From the NCBI GenBank assembly GCA_035477115.1, contig DATIKW010000008.1, forward strand, positions 1-62,477: a stretch of DNA of 62,477 bases, written 5' to 3'. Every line of letters begins with the position of its first letter. The stretch's first letter is position 1. Positions 39,118 through 47,066 of this stretch are shown one piece after another. The stretch comes from UBA995 sp035477115 (lineage in GTDB: Bacteria > Bacillota > Sulfobacillia > UBA995). Position numbers and translations under genes: made by a program. The notes below the pieces were generated by a model that saw only the letters and a program-made list of their open reading frames with translations, had not been told where the DNA came from and searched no databases.

Positions 39118-42100
39118 CTACCTGCTCGTCAGGAAGTTACGGACCTTCTCCCGGTCGACGTCGCTCGCCCTGGCTTCCCCCGATAGCGCCACCGGATGCT
39201 CGGCGGACACGGAGAGCCGGAACACGGCCGCGAGCGGAGCGTATCTCGGGTCGCGCACCGCTATGTCCACCACCAGTTCCCCCGCCGTGACGGGCGTGAC
39301 CGGATACGCGACTTCGCCCCGCGGGGCGCTGAAGCGGCGTCCCCCGATCTCGACGGACGTCGCCACCGGGTGCCCGGTAACGGCGTCCCGGACGCGAACC
39401 ATCACCAGGTCGCGCCGGCCGGGGACGAGGGGCGGTGCCAGGACCTGCACTTCCAGTTCCGGCCGGGTTGCAGCCAGCACGGGAAGCGCCGCCAGCAGGT
39501 CGCCGGTCACGTCATCCCGGAGCAGGATCAGGCCGCGGTGCTCGCCCGGCTGCTTCGGGGCAAGCGCAATCACCGACAACTCCGCCGTCTGCCCGGGGCG
39601 GATCTCCCCGGGCAAGTCCGATACGGCCAGCCAGGCCGAGTCGGATAAGGCCAGCTCCATGAGTTCGAAGCTGGTCGGCCCCGAGAAGCCGGCCGCCTCT
39701 ACGTAGGCGATCAGCTCGCCCGGCGGGGGATGGGACAACTCCACGACCTCCCGGGCCGTCCCCGGCGAGGCGGCGTTCGCGAGTTCCGTCCATCGGCCGG
39801 TCAGCGGGTCGCGGTGGTAGAGCGTGAGGGACAGGTCGGCGCCGGGCACGGGCGCATTTCCGACCTCCACCCGCAGGTAAGTCACGCCTGACTCCACCGG
39901 GCGCAGGGCGATGGCCTGGCTGTGGCCTCCCTCCACCTGATGCAGGCCGGGGATCGGGAGATCCTCCCCGCCGTCCACCGCGAAGGCCAGTGCCCGAGCC
40001 CGCACGGTATCCGGCCATGGCCGTACGGTGAGCGTGGACTCCAGGGCGGCGCCCCCTACCGGGCTGCCCAGGTGCAGCCGCGCGGGTTCGAGTCGCACCC
40101 CTCGGGCCGCCGCCTCGAGGCTATAGCCGGTCGACCTGAGACCGTACCGGGAGAGGGCGGGGGAACTCATCACTACCAGTTCCCACACCCCGGGTACGGG
40201 CGAGCGCACGCTCCACTCCGCTCGCTCGACAGGCGCCCCTCCGGGCTCCTCGGGATGGCCCACCGGGCCGGTAGCCCATAGCTCGCGCCCGTCCGGTCGC
40301 ACCAGGTGCAACTGGGCTTGCCCCCGGGCGGCGGGGACGCTCAAGCGTATGTTCAATATGGCGGTGCCGGGCGGGACATCGAGATAGTAATGGACGGAAC
40401 CGCCCGGGAGCAGGTCGCCGGCGAAGCGGAGCAGGCCGTCGCCGGGGAACGCATGCGGTATCGCGAAGGTCAAGGGGAGACGCAGATCGGTCCCGGGGGT
40501 GGCCGGGTCGTCAAGCACCAGTATCTCACTGTGCAATCCGGGGCCCGGGAGAGTGCCGAACCGCACTTCCAGGTTACGCGCGGTTGCGGCGGGCAAGCTC
40601 AAGTGACGGCGGTCGGCGGCCATCCACGCCGGTCCGCTCACCATCAGGCGCCGGAAGACCTCCAGGTCGTTGCCGACTTGCAGCGAGGCGCCCGCCACGA
40701 GCGGGCCCCGCGAGTAGATGCCGGCGACCGCGGCCCCGGGGCCGACTTGCCGGGCCCGAATGCCGGTCGCCGAACCTCGGGCCAGGGCGGCCCACACCCG
40801 CGTCGCCTCTGCCAACCCATGGCCCTGGCGTACGGCCGGCACCCCGGGGATGGCCCGGGACCCCTCCTCGACCGCCCGGCGAATGGCGCGGGGCGTGATG
40901 TCCACGCCTTCCGCCCGCGCTCCCTCCATCACCAGCGCCAGCAAGCCCCCCAGGTGGGGCACGGCCTGACTCGTACCCTCAAAGCGGGCATAACCGGAGG
41001 CGGATAGCCATTCCGGCACCGGGGCGATCGCGGAGCCAGGCGCCAGGGTCACCGGACCCAGGCTGCCGTCGGGACCAGGACCACTGGCACTGAAATGCCA
41101 TACGCCCTCGACCGGCACGTCGTAGCCATACTGGATCCGCCACATGGCGGGCGACATGTAAGCACCGACCGCCAGATTCAGTTCCGGGTCGCCCGGGGCG
41201 TTGAAACTGCCCAGTCCCGGCCCGAGGTTCCCCGCCGCCACGACGAAAACCGTGCCGTACTGCTCCGCCAGCCGCCGCATGAGTTGGGTTTCGGCCACGA
41301 GCGACCCTGGAGCGTGTCCGCCGGCCAGACTGAGGAGTACGATGTGGGCGCCCTGCTCGGCGGCGTAGGACATCGCCCCGGCGATGTCTGACCAGTAGCC
41401 GTCGCCCGCCGCGTCCAGGGCCTTCAGCACGAGTAACCGAGTCCCGGGCGCCACCCCATCCATCCCACCGCGATGAGCGCCGAATGCTGCCGCCACGCCG
41501 GCCACGTGGGTGCCGTGGGCATTGGCGTCGAATCCCAGGCTGACGTGATCTCCACCCGCCGCTATCCGCGCGGCCACAAAGGGGACCCGCTCGTCGCGCG
41601 CGCCGGGCGTCCCGCCGGCAAAGTGACCCACCTCATGCCCAACGCGGAATTCCCGCAAGGCGGTCTCGTCGGTGAAATCTCGATTGCCGTTGGTATCGAC
41701 ATGAACCGTATCGTACACTCCGGAACGCAGGCCGTCGGTCACCAGCACCAGGATGGCATCTCCCGCCACGCCGTTGCGGTTGATGTCTTGCCCCAGGGGA
41801 CCTCCCGGAGCAAGCTGGCGTTCCGAGAACCTTCCCAGGCGATAGCGGCCGCTCTGCGAGGTTATACGGCCCAGGTTCACCCGGCCTACCGGGGTGTCAA
41901 CCCAGCCGCCCCGGGGCGCCCGGATGCTGACGGTGATGTCCACGTCCCCCTCGCCGGTGAAATCGACCCAGTCGGCGATCTTGCGCTCCCAGTCCGGGGT
42001 GAACTGGAGGTCCGGGTGATCCGGATCGACCCCGGTATCGATGACCGCGACCAGTATTCCCCGGCCGCTGCTGGCAGTGGCGTCTACGAAGCTGTCGGCG

Positions 42101-42297
42101 CCCATGGCCCGTAAGCTGACGGCCATGGCCTCCCTGGCGGCCGCCCGATCGGGCACGGGTACCGGGACGGCCGCCGCTGCGCCCAGCCGCCGCTCGCCGC
42201 CGGCGGCCTCCTCGGGGGCGCCGACCGGCCGCGACACCGCCAGCTCCCCCAAAGCCAGGAGGAGGAGCAACCCGATGGCGATCCGCCGGCCGTTCAT
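39118..42297 (-). CDS. Secreted subtilisin-family (S8) serine protease, large
   Basis: 1059 residues from ATG 42297 (ATGA overlap with the SLH gene). Signal peptide IAIGLLLLLALGELAVSRP. S8 domain with catalytic Asp 87 (VIDTGVDPDHPD), His 261 (AHGTHVAGVAA), oxyanion Asn 356 (VAAGNLGPG) and Ser 443 (FEGTSQAVPHLGG). The 170-residue Asp-His insert contains two Ca-loop-like segments (DINRNGVAGD, DTNGNRDFTD). The C-terminal 600 residues are beta-rich (pre-peptidase-like and fibronectin/Ig-like repeats). It resembles tripeptidyl-peptidase-II-like and archaeal surface subtilases. It shares an operon with a receptor kinase and SLH protein, so a cell-surface role is likely. Confidence 0.93.
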   Translation of the reverse strand: MNGRRIAIGLLLLLALGELAVSRPVGAPEEAAGGERRLGAAAAVPVPVPDRAAAREAMAVSLRAMGADSFVDATASSGRGILVAVIDTGVDPDHPDLQFTPDWERKIADWVDFTGEGDVDITVSIRAPRGGWVDTPVGRVNLGRITSQSGRYRLGRFSERQLAPGGPLGQDINRNGVAGDAILVLVTDGLRSGVYDTVHVDTNGNRDFTDETALREFRVGHEVGHFAGGTPGARDERVPFVAARIAAGGDHVSLGFDANAHGTHVAGVAAAFGAHRGGMDGVAPGTRLLVLKALDAAGDGYWSDIAGAMSYAAEQGAHIVLLSLAGGHAPGSLVAETQLMRRLAEQYGTVFVVAAGNLGPGLGSFNAPGDPELNLAVGAYMSPAMWRIQYGYDVPVEGVWHFSASGPGPDGSLGPVTLAPGSAIAPVPEWLSASGYARFEGTSQAVPHLGGLLALVMEGARAEGVDITPRAIRRAVEEGSRAIPGVPAVRQGHGLAEATRVWAALARGSATGIRARQVGPGAAVAGIYSRGPLVAGASLQVGNDLEVFRRLMVSGPAWMAADRRHLSLPAATARNLEVRFGTLPGPGLHSEILVLDDPATPGTDLRLPLTFAIPHAFPGDGLLRFAGDLLPGGSVHYYLDVPPGTAILNIRLSVPAARGQAQLHLVRPDGRELWATGPVGHPEEPGGAPVERAEWSVRSPVPGVWELVVMSSPALSRYGLRSTGYSLEAAARGVRLEPARLHLGSPVGGAALESTLTVRPWPDTVRARALAFAVDGGEDLPIPGLHQVEGGHSQAIALRPVESGVTYLRVEVGNAPVPGADLSLTLYHRDPLTGRWTELANAASPGTAREVVELSHPPPGELIAYVEAAGFSGPTSFELMELALSDSAWLAVSDLPGEIRPGQTAELSVIALAPKQPGEHRGLILLRDDVTGDLLAALPVLAATRPELEVQVLAPPLVPGRRDLVMVRVRDAVTGHPVATSVEIGGRRFSAPRGEVAYPVTPVTAGELVVDIAVRDPRYAPLAAVFRLSVSAEHPVALSGEARASDVDREKVRNFLTSR

Positions 42298-43625
42298 GGC
42301 GACTGCCCCGGCGCCCCGGTGCCGCCCGCGCGGACCACATCGAGGAAAGTGACCATCCCGTCCTCTCCCAGGGCCAACCGTACCAGGTCCCCCGGCTGGA
42401 TGGTCTCCCACCCCGAAGGGCGTCCGTCGATCAGGGTAATCGGCGAGGGCGCCAGGCTGAACAGGCGGCGCCGATCTCCTGCCAGGCTGACGTCCAGCCT
42501 CCACCCCGTGAGGTCAACCGCCAATACCCGCCCCGCGAGGTCGATCCGGGTCGCCCATAGCAGCCGCACCTCGCCGGTCGACTGTCGTAACACCAGGTAC
42601 AGCTCATCGCCGGGGTGGAAGTCCTGCGGTCGGGCGCTGCTGCCATTGCGCACCAGCATTGCGTCCGCGGCGAGTCGCAAAGTCCGGCGTTCGCCGCCCT
42701 CCCGGGGGAAGAACGCCAGCACGGCAGCTCCTGGGTCCAGGGAGGCCAGCCGGCCCGACGCGTCGGCGAGAAGCGCTTCCAGATACCGGACTTCGCCCTC
42801 GGGCGACACCACGGCACGCACTTCATCGAGTACGCTGAGATCGGCGATCGTGGCCGGCGCCCCCTGACGATACAGGGCAGTGGCCGCCGTCAATCTGACC
42901 CTTCGGGTGCGTCCGCCTGGCAGGCCCAGCGTGAGCCACCCGCCGGGGTCCACCCGAACCAGTTCGCCCTGGAGATCATGCAGGGTACCCCGAAACTCCA
43001 GGAATCTGGAGATCATGGCCGCCGCCTGGCCGCGGCTGGTGAACTCGCCCGGGCGGAAGTCTCCCCCGGGGAACCCCGTCACCAGCCCCCGGCGCCAGGC
43101 GCTGAGGATATGCTCGAACGCCCAGCCGGGTACGGCGCCGTGATCGGCGAAGGGCAGCTCAGCGGCACCCCCACCTGCGGCCCGAGGCTCTTCCGCCCAG
43201 CCGCCGGCCCTCACCAGCATCACCGCCAGTTCGGTCCGGGTCACCGGGTGATCGGGACGGAAGTGACCGTCGGGATAGCCCATGACCAGGCGGCGCTCGA
43301 AGGCGGCTTCGACGTATCCGTTGGCCCAGTGAGTGGGACCCAGGTCGAGGAAGCTCGAAGGTGAGCCGGCCAGCATCCGTGCTTCCTCGGCATCCCCCAG
43401 GGCCATGACCAGCAAGCGGGCGACTTCGGCCCGGGTCACCGTGCGATCCGGCGCGAAACGGCCGTCCGGCAGACCGAGGACCATCCCCCGCGCCCACAGC
43501 ACCTCGACCTGCTGCCGCGACCAGTGCCCGGCCAGGTCGGGGAAGGGAGCGGCCGAGAGCGGTCGAGCCGCCCCGACCACGGCGAGCAGGACTATCGCCG
43601 CGATCAGGGCCGCGCGCCTAATCAT
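42294..43625 (-). CDS. Surface protein with three SLH domains
   Basis: 443 residues from ATG 43625 (GGAAGTCCTGG upstream; 43652 is possible). Signal peptide RRAALIAAIVLLAVVGAARPLSA, then three SLH domains (about 25-210): FPDLAGHWSRQQVEVLWARG, GPTHWANGYVEAAFERRLVMG, WAFEHILSAWRRGLVTGFPGG. They bind pyruvylated wall polymer. The C-terminal 230 residues are beta-rich repeats (LVRVDPGGWLTLGLPGG; LDPGAAVLAFFPREGG; RVLAVDLTGWRLDVSL), similar in style to the repeats of the 47067 gene. It overlaps both neighbours. Confidence 0.9.
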   Translation of the reverse strand: MIRRAALIAAIVLLAVVGAARPLSAAPFPDLAGHWSRQQVEVLWARGMVLGLPDGRFAPDRTVTRAEVARLLVMALGDAEEARMLAGSPSSFLDLGPTHWANGYVEAAFERRLVMGYPDGHFRPDHPVTRTELAVMLVRAGGWAEEPRAAGGGAAELPFADHGAVPGWAFEHILSAWRRGLVTGFPGGDFRPGEFTSRGQAAAMISRFLEFRGTLHDLQGELVRVDPGGWLTLGLPGGRTRRVRLTAATALYRQGAPATIADLSVLDEVRAVVSPEGEVRYLEALLADASGRLASLDPGAAVLAFFPREGGERRTLRLAADAMLVRNGSSARPQDFHPGDELYLVLRQSTGEVRLLWATRIDLAGRVLAVDLTGWRLDVSLAGDRRRLFSLAPSPITLIDGRPSGWETIQPGDLVRLALGEDGMVTFLDVVRAGGTGAPGQSP

Positions 43626-45537
43626 CCAGGACTTCCACGGTGAAATCATCAAACCAGATGGTCCCCCGTCCCACGGTCTTGAGGTACAGCTCCAGGTTGG
43701 CGGCCACGCCGTCGGGCAGGACGAACTCCAGCGACATCTGCCCCCACTCGAAGTCGGCGGACCGGGCGTGCGTCACCCGCCGGGGGGGCAATACGAACCG
43801 GTCGTCCACCATCGATCGGAACTGCACTTCCAGGATCTGCTGCCCGAGAGGGGCCACTCCCCGTCCCCGCGTCCATACCGTCACCCGATAGCGGCGGCCG
43901 CCCGCGGCGGGCAGGGTGGTGATGGCGTAGGTACGCTCGTCAAGCACATCGGTCAGCCGGACGGTTCCCGGCCCGTCACGCCCTTCCCCAGGGTCATGGC
44001 GCACTCCCGGACCGACGAGGGTCCAGTTGATGGGCCAGCCCCTTTCGGCAATCTCGAATCCGGACTGGCTCACGATCCGCTCGGGCCGGGGGCTGTGATA
44101 GAGGACGGCCTCAACCAGCCGTGCCGCGTCAGGCGGGCTGGCCACCATGACATCGAAAGCCCCTTCCACCCGCACGAGCACTGCCAGATTGACGCGGTAG
44201 CCACCCGCCGCAGGGAAGCGGTACTCCAGCCACGGGACATCGGTGACCCGTTCGAGGGTCTGCCCTTGCGGGTCGGCGATCGACCATCGCCAGCGGTGGC
44301 TGCGACCCGGAGACTCGGGCACTTGCGGGCTGACTTCGAGGCGGACCGGTTGACCCAGGAGCACCTCCGCCGGGACCGATACTACCTGGTAAGCGACTAA
44401 CTCTCGCACCTCGCTGATCCGCCGGTTGCCGTCCCGCACCTCGACCCGGTATATCCCCGGCCGCGGAGGTTCGAAGCTGATCCCCGCGCGTCCCTTGAAC
44501 GTGGCCACGGGCTCTCCGGGCACCTGGCGATCGTAAATGATCCACTGCAGGCGGGGCTCGGTGGCGGCCAGGCGAGCCGGCGGCAAGGCGAGGTGCAACG
44601 CCACCCGGCTTCCCGGCAGGGCATGGCTGTCGCCGATCAGGGGGAATTCGGCCGGAGCCAAGACCGACCTGGCCAGCAGGGCCACCAGTGCCACGGCGGC
44701 CAGGCCGACCCCGGCCTTCAAGCGACGCCCGAGCGTAGTCTGTCGTAGTCGGCGATAAGCCTGCAGATCGCGCTCCAGCTCGGCGAAGGAAGGATAGCGT
44801 GCCTCGGCGTCGGCCTCCAGGCACCGCCGGACGATCCGTTGTAGGCCGCGGGATACGCTTCGCCTTCGCGTGCCCCCCAGGGTCCGGCGGAACTCCTGCT
44901 CGGGCGGCACGCCCCGCAGCAGGTAATAGAGCGTCACCCCGAAGCTGTAGATATCGCTGCGCTCGTCGGCCGGCAGATTCAGCCGCTGTTCGGGCGAGCT
45001 GAAGCTCTCGGTAAAGCCATGTACGCCCCGCGCATTCCCGTCACCGCGGAGCGCACGGGCAATGCCGAAGTCGATCAGCTTCAACCGGCCATCGGCGTCC
45101 ACCATGAGATTCCCCGGCTTCAGGTCGCGATGTACCACGCGCTCCGGCGTCTCGTGCAGGTAACGGAAGATAGCGCAGATCGCGAGACCGTGTTCGATGA
45201 CCTCGTCCTCGTCCAGCGATCCGCCGCGGGCCTGCACGAGGTCGGCAAGAGTCTGGCCGTCCACGAAGTCGGTCACCAGGAAGTAGTGACCGCCCTCCTG
45301 AAAGAAGTCATACACCTTGGGCAGATTGGGGTGGCTCAATCGGAAGAGCACCCGGACTTCGTTCAGGAACTCGGCGGGCGGAACAGTCCCGGCGGGGAAC
45401 TGCTTGACCGCCAGCCGCACCTCCTGATCCATGCCCAGCCGGGTGGCCAGGTATACGGACGCGGTGCCGCCTTCGGCCTGCAGGCCGACAATGCGGTAGC
45501 GGTCCTGCAATATAGTGCCGTGACTCAACTCGCCCAT
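43618..45537 (-). CDS. Receptor-type Ser/Thr protein kinase with extracellular carbohydrate-binding-like domain
   Basis: 639 residues from ATG 45537. Kinase domain 1-265: glycine loop AEGGTASVYLAT, VAIK-type Lys 45, HRD at 136-138 (VVHRDLKPGN), DFG at 156-158, SPEQ substitution for APE. One transmembrane helix (276-290). Outside: two Ig/PKD-like domains (LQWIIYDRQVPG...; HRWRWSIADPQG...) and a C-terminal jelly-roll of CBM4/9 type (SGFEIAERGWPINW, YRVTVWTRGRG, GTIWFDDFTVEV). No PASTA repeats. I infer sensing of a surface glycan or cell-wall state. It overlaps the SLH gene by 8 bases and follows the lipoprotein gene by 19. Confidence 0.9.
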   Translation of the reverse strand: MGELSHGTILQDRYRIVGLQAEGGTASVYLATRLGMDQEVRLAVKQFPAGTVPPAEFLNEVRVLFRLSHPNLPKVYDFFQEGGHYFLVTDFVDGQTLADLVQARGGSLDEDEVIEHGLAICAIFRYLHETPERVVHRDLKPGNLMVDADGRLKLIDFGIARALRGDGNARGVHGFTESFSSPEQRLNLPADERSDIYSFGVTLYYLLRGVPPEQEFRRTLGGTRRRSVSRGLQRIVRRCLEADAEARYPSFAELERDLQAYRRLRQTTLGRRLKAGVGLAAVALVALLARSVLAPAEFPLIGDSHALPGSRVALHLALPPARLAATEPRLQWIIYDRQVPGEPVATFKGRAGISFEPPRPGIYRVEVRDGNRRISEVRELVAYQVVSVPAEVLLGQPVRLEVSPQVPESPGRSHRWRWSIADPQGQTLERVTDVPWLEYRFPAAGGYRVNLAVLVRVEGAFDVMVASPPDAARLVEAVLYHSPRPERIVSQSGFEIAERGWPINWTLVGPGVRHDPGEGRDGPGTVRLTDVLDERTYAITTLPAAGGRRYRVTVWTRGRGVAPLGQQILEVQFRSMVDDRFVLPPRRVTHARSADFEWGQMSLEFVLPDGVAANLELYLKTVGRGTIWFDDFTVEVLDD

Positions 45538-45556
45538 GCCCGCCCCCAGCCGGTCA

Positions 45557-46873
45557 TCAGCGTGGCTCGTGGGGGAACAGCGCTGCAAGATCGTACCAGC
45601 TGACGTAGTTTCGGACCCGGCCACTCCAGTCGGCCACGTTGTTGGTGGTGACCACGGCCACCCTGCCGGACAGGGCCAACGCGACTTCCACGTTTGTACC
45701 GAGGAAGATGCGGGCCAAGGGTTGGCCGTCATGCTCGGCCACATACAGGAAATGCTCCTCGACGGGTGGTGGTCCGGGTCTGGAGATCACGACCTGGGCC
45801 ACCGTCCGCCGGCTGGCAGGATCGAGGGCAACGTTGCGAATGCGGATCTCCGTCCCCTCCATGGCCTGGAACAGCGACCGCCAGGCGAGTTCGCCGGAAG
45901 CCAGGTCAAAGAGGTATATCCCGCCCCGCTCGCCGACATCGTACACCGCCAGCCGTTGTTCGTCCTCGGAGAAGGCCAGACCATTGGTGCCCCCGAAGAA
46001 CAACAGCGAATCGATGAGTCGCTCTCCTGCCTGGTTGAACACGTACAGCCTGCTATCCGCCCCGCCGGTAGTCGCCGCGACCCTTTCCCCCGACGGCGAC
46101 AGGGCAACCACGCGCCGGAGCCGTGCAGGCACCGGGTACTCCGCCAATACCTCGCCACCCGGTGCAACGAGGAAGACCCGGTCAGCGTCGGTCACCAGCA
46201 TCCGCCCGGTCGTCGCAAACTTCACCGTCGCATCGGGGCGCACTCGGAACGAAGTCAACTCCCGCCAAGCGTCAGCGGCGAACAAGTGGAGGCGGGCGGA
46301 TGCCCCCCAGCGGGGCTGCTGGAGGACCGAAACGCGCGATGCGTCCCGGGAGCCTGACGCCATGGCCCAACCGTGCACGGGCAGGACGAGCAGCCTTCGC
46401 CCTCGCGGGTCATACAGGCTGAAGTGTCCCTCCTGGTTCAGTTCCGTCTTGGTGGCCGCCACCCACCGCCCTTCTCCCAGCAGGCGGACCGAGGAAGCCC
46501 GATAGCGGCGGTCGGCGAATGTGACCCGGGAAATGAGCTGGCCGGCATCATCAAACAACTCGTACCCCAGTGCCGTTGGGCGGCCGTCGGGCAACCCCAC
46601 GGCGACGGCCACCGACCGCCCGTCCTCGGCCAGGGAAGCGGTCACCGCCTGCGCATAGTCCTGCTCCCAGGCTGGTGCCATTTCCCGAAGCGGCACGGCA
46701 CTCCAGTCAGTCTCTAGCAGGCGCAGCCCATCGGCGATCGGTGGCAAAGCCACGGGGTCAGCCCGTGGCGGTGTGCCGGCGGGAGGCGGGTACGCGCAGC
46801 CAACCACGATGGTGGTGAGGAGGATGAGGCCCCCGAGCGTTCCCAGACCTCGCCGTTGCAGTTTGCCGATCAT
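45557..46873 (-). CDS. Lipoprotein with beta-propeller-like repeats
   Basis: 438 residues from ATG 46873 (a GTG at 46891 is possible). Signal with lipobox GLILLTTIVVGCAY: lipid-modified Cys near residue 26. The rest has six to seven four-stranded repeats of propeller type (LAEDGRSVAVAVGLPDG; VRLLGEGRWVAATK; VALSPSGERVAATTGGADSRLYVF; LAFSEDEQRLAVYDVGERGGIYLF). No enzymatic motif is visible. The cell-surface location and co-transcription with a receptor kinase suggest a ligand-binding or sensing partner. Confidence 0.85.
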   Translation of the reverse strand: MIGKLQRRGLGTLGGLILLTTIVVGCAYPPPAGTPPRADPVALPPIADGLRLLETDWSAVPLREMAPAWEQDYAQAVTASLAEDGRSVAVAVGLPDGRPTALGYELFDDAGQLISRVTFADRRYRASSVRLLGEGRWVAATKTELNQEGHFSLYDPRGRRLLVLPVHGWAMASGSRDASRVSVLQQPRWGASARLHLFAADAWRELTSFRVRPDATVKFATTGRMLVTDADRVFLVAPGGEVLAEYPVPARLRRVVALSPSGERVAATTGGADSRLYVFNQAGERLIDSLLFFGGTNGLAFSEDEQRLAVYDVGERGGIYLFDLASGELAWRSLFQAMEGTEIRIRNVALDPASRRTVAQVVISRPGPPPVEEHFLYVAEHDGQPLARIFLGTNVEVALALSGRVAVVTTNNVADWSGRVRNYVSWYDLAALFPHEPR

Positions 46874-47029
46874 GACCGCTTCACAACCCACCCGTCACTG
46901 GTGTTTCTTTGCTTTCGCTTCCGGCGCGTCCGTTTCCTGCCGCATTGAAAGGTGGGCGAGTCGACTCGCCGGGAGACTGAGGCGGACAGCGGCAGGAGGG
47001 CATGGTGGGGGGGGTAAGAGCAGGCGGTT

Positions 47030-47058
47030 GTAGGGGCGGGTTCAGAACCCGCCCCTAC
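47030..47058. repeat. 29-bp palindromic repeat, copy 3
   Basis: Arms GTAGGGGCGGGTTC and GAACCCGCCCCTAC, perfect 14-bp stem. It is only 8 bases downstream of the stop codon of the SLH-repeat gene (47067, minus strand). No T-run follows on either strand, so it is not a standard terminator. Confidence 0.9.
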
Positions 47059-47066
47059 AGGACCTA

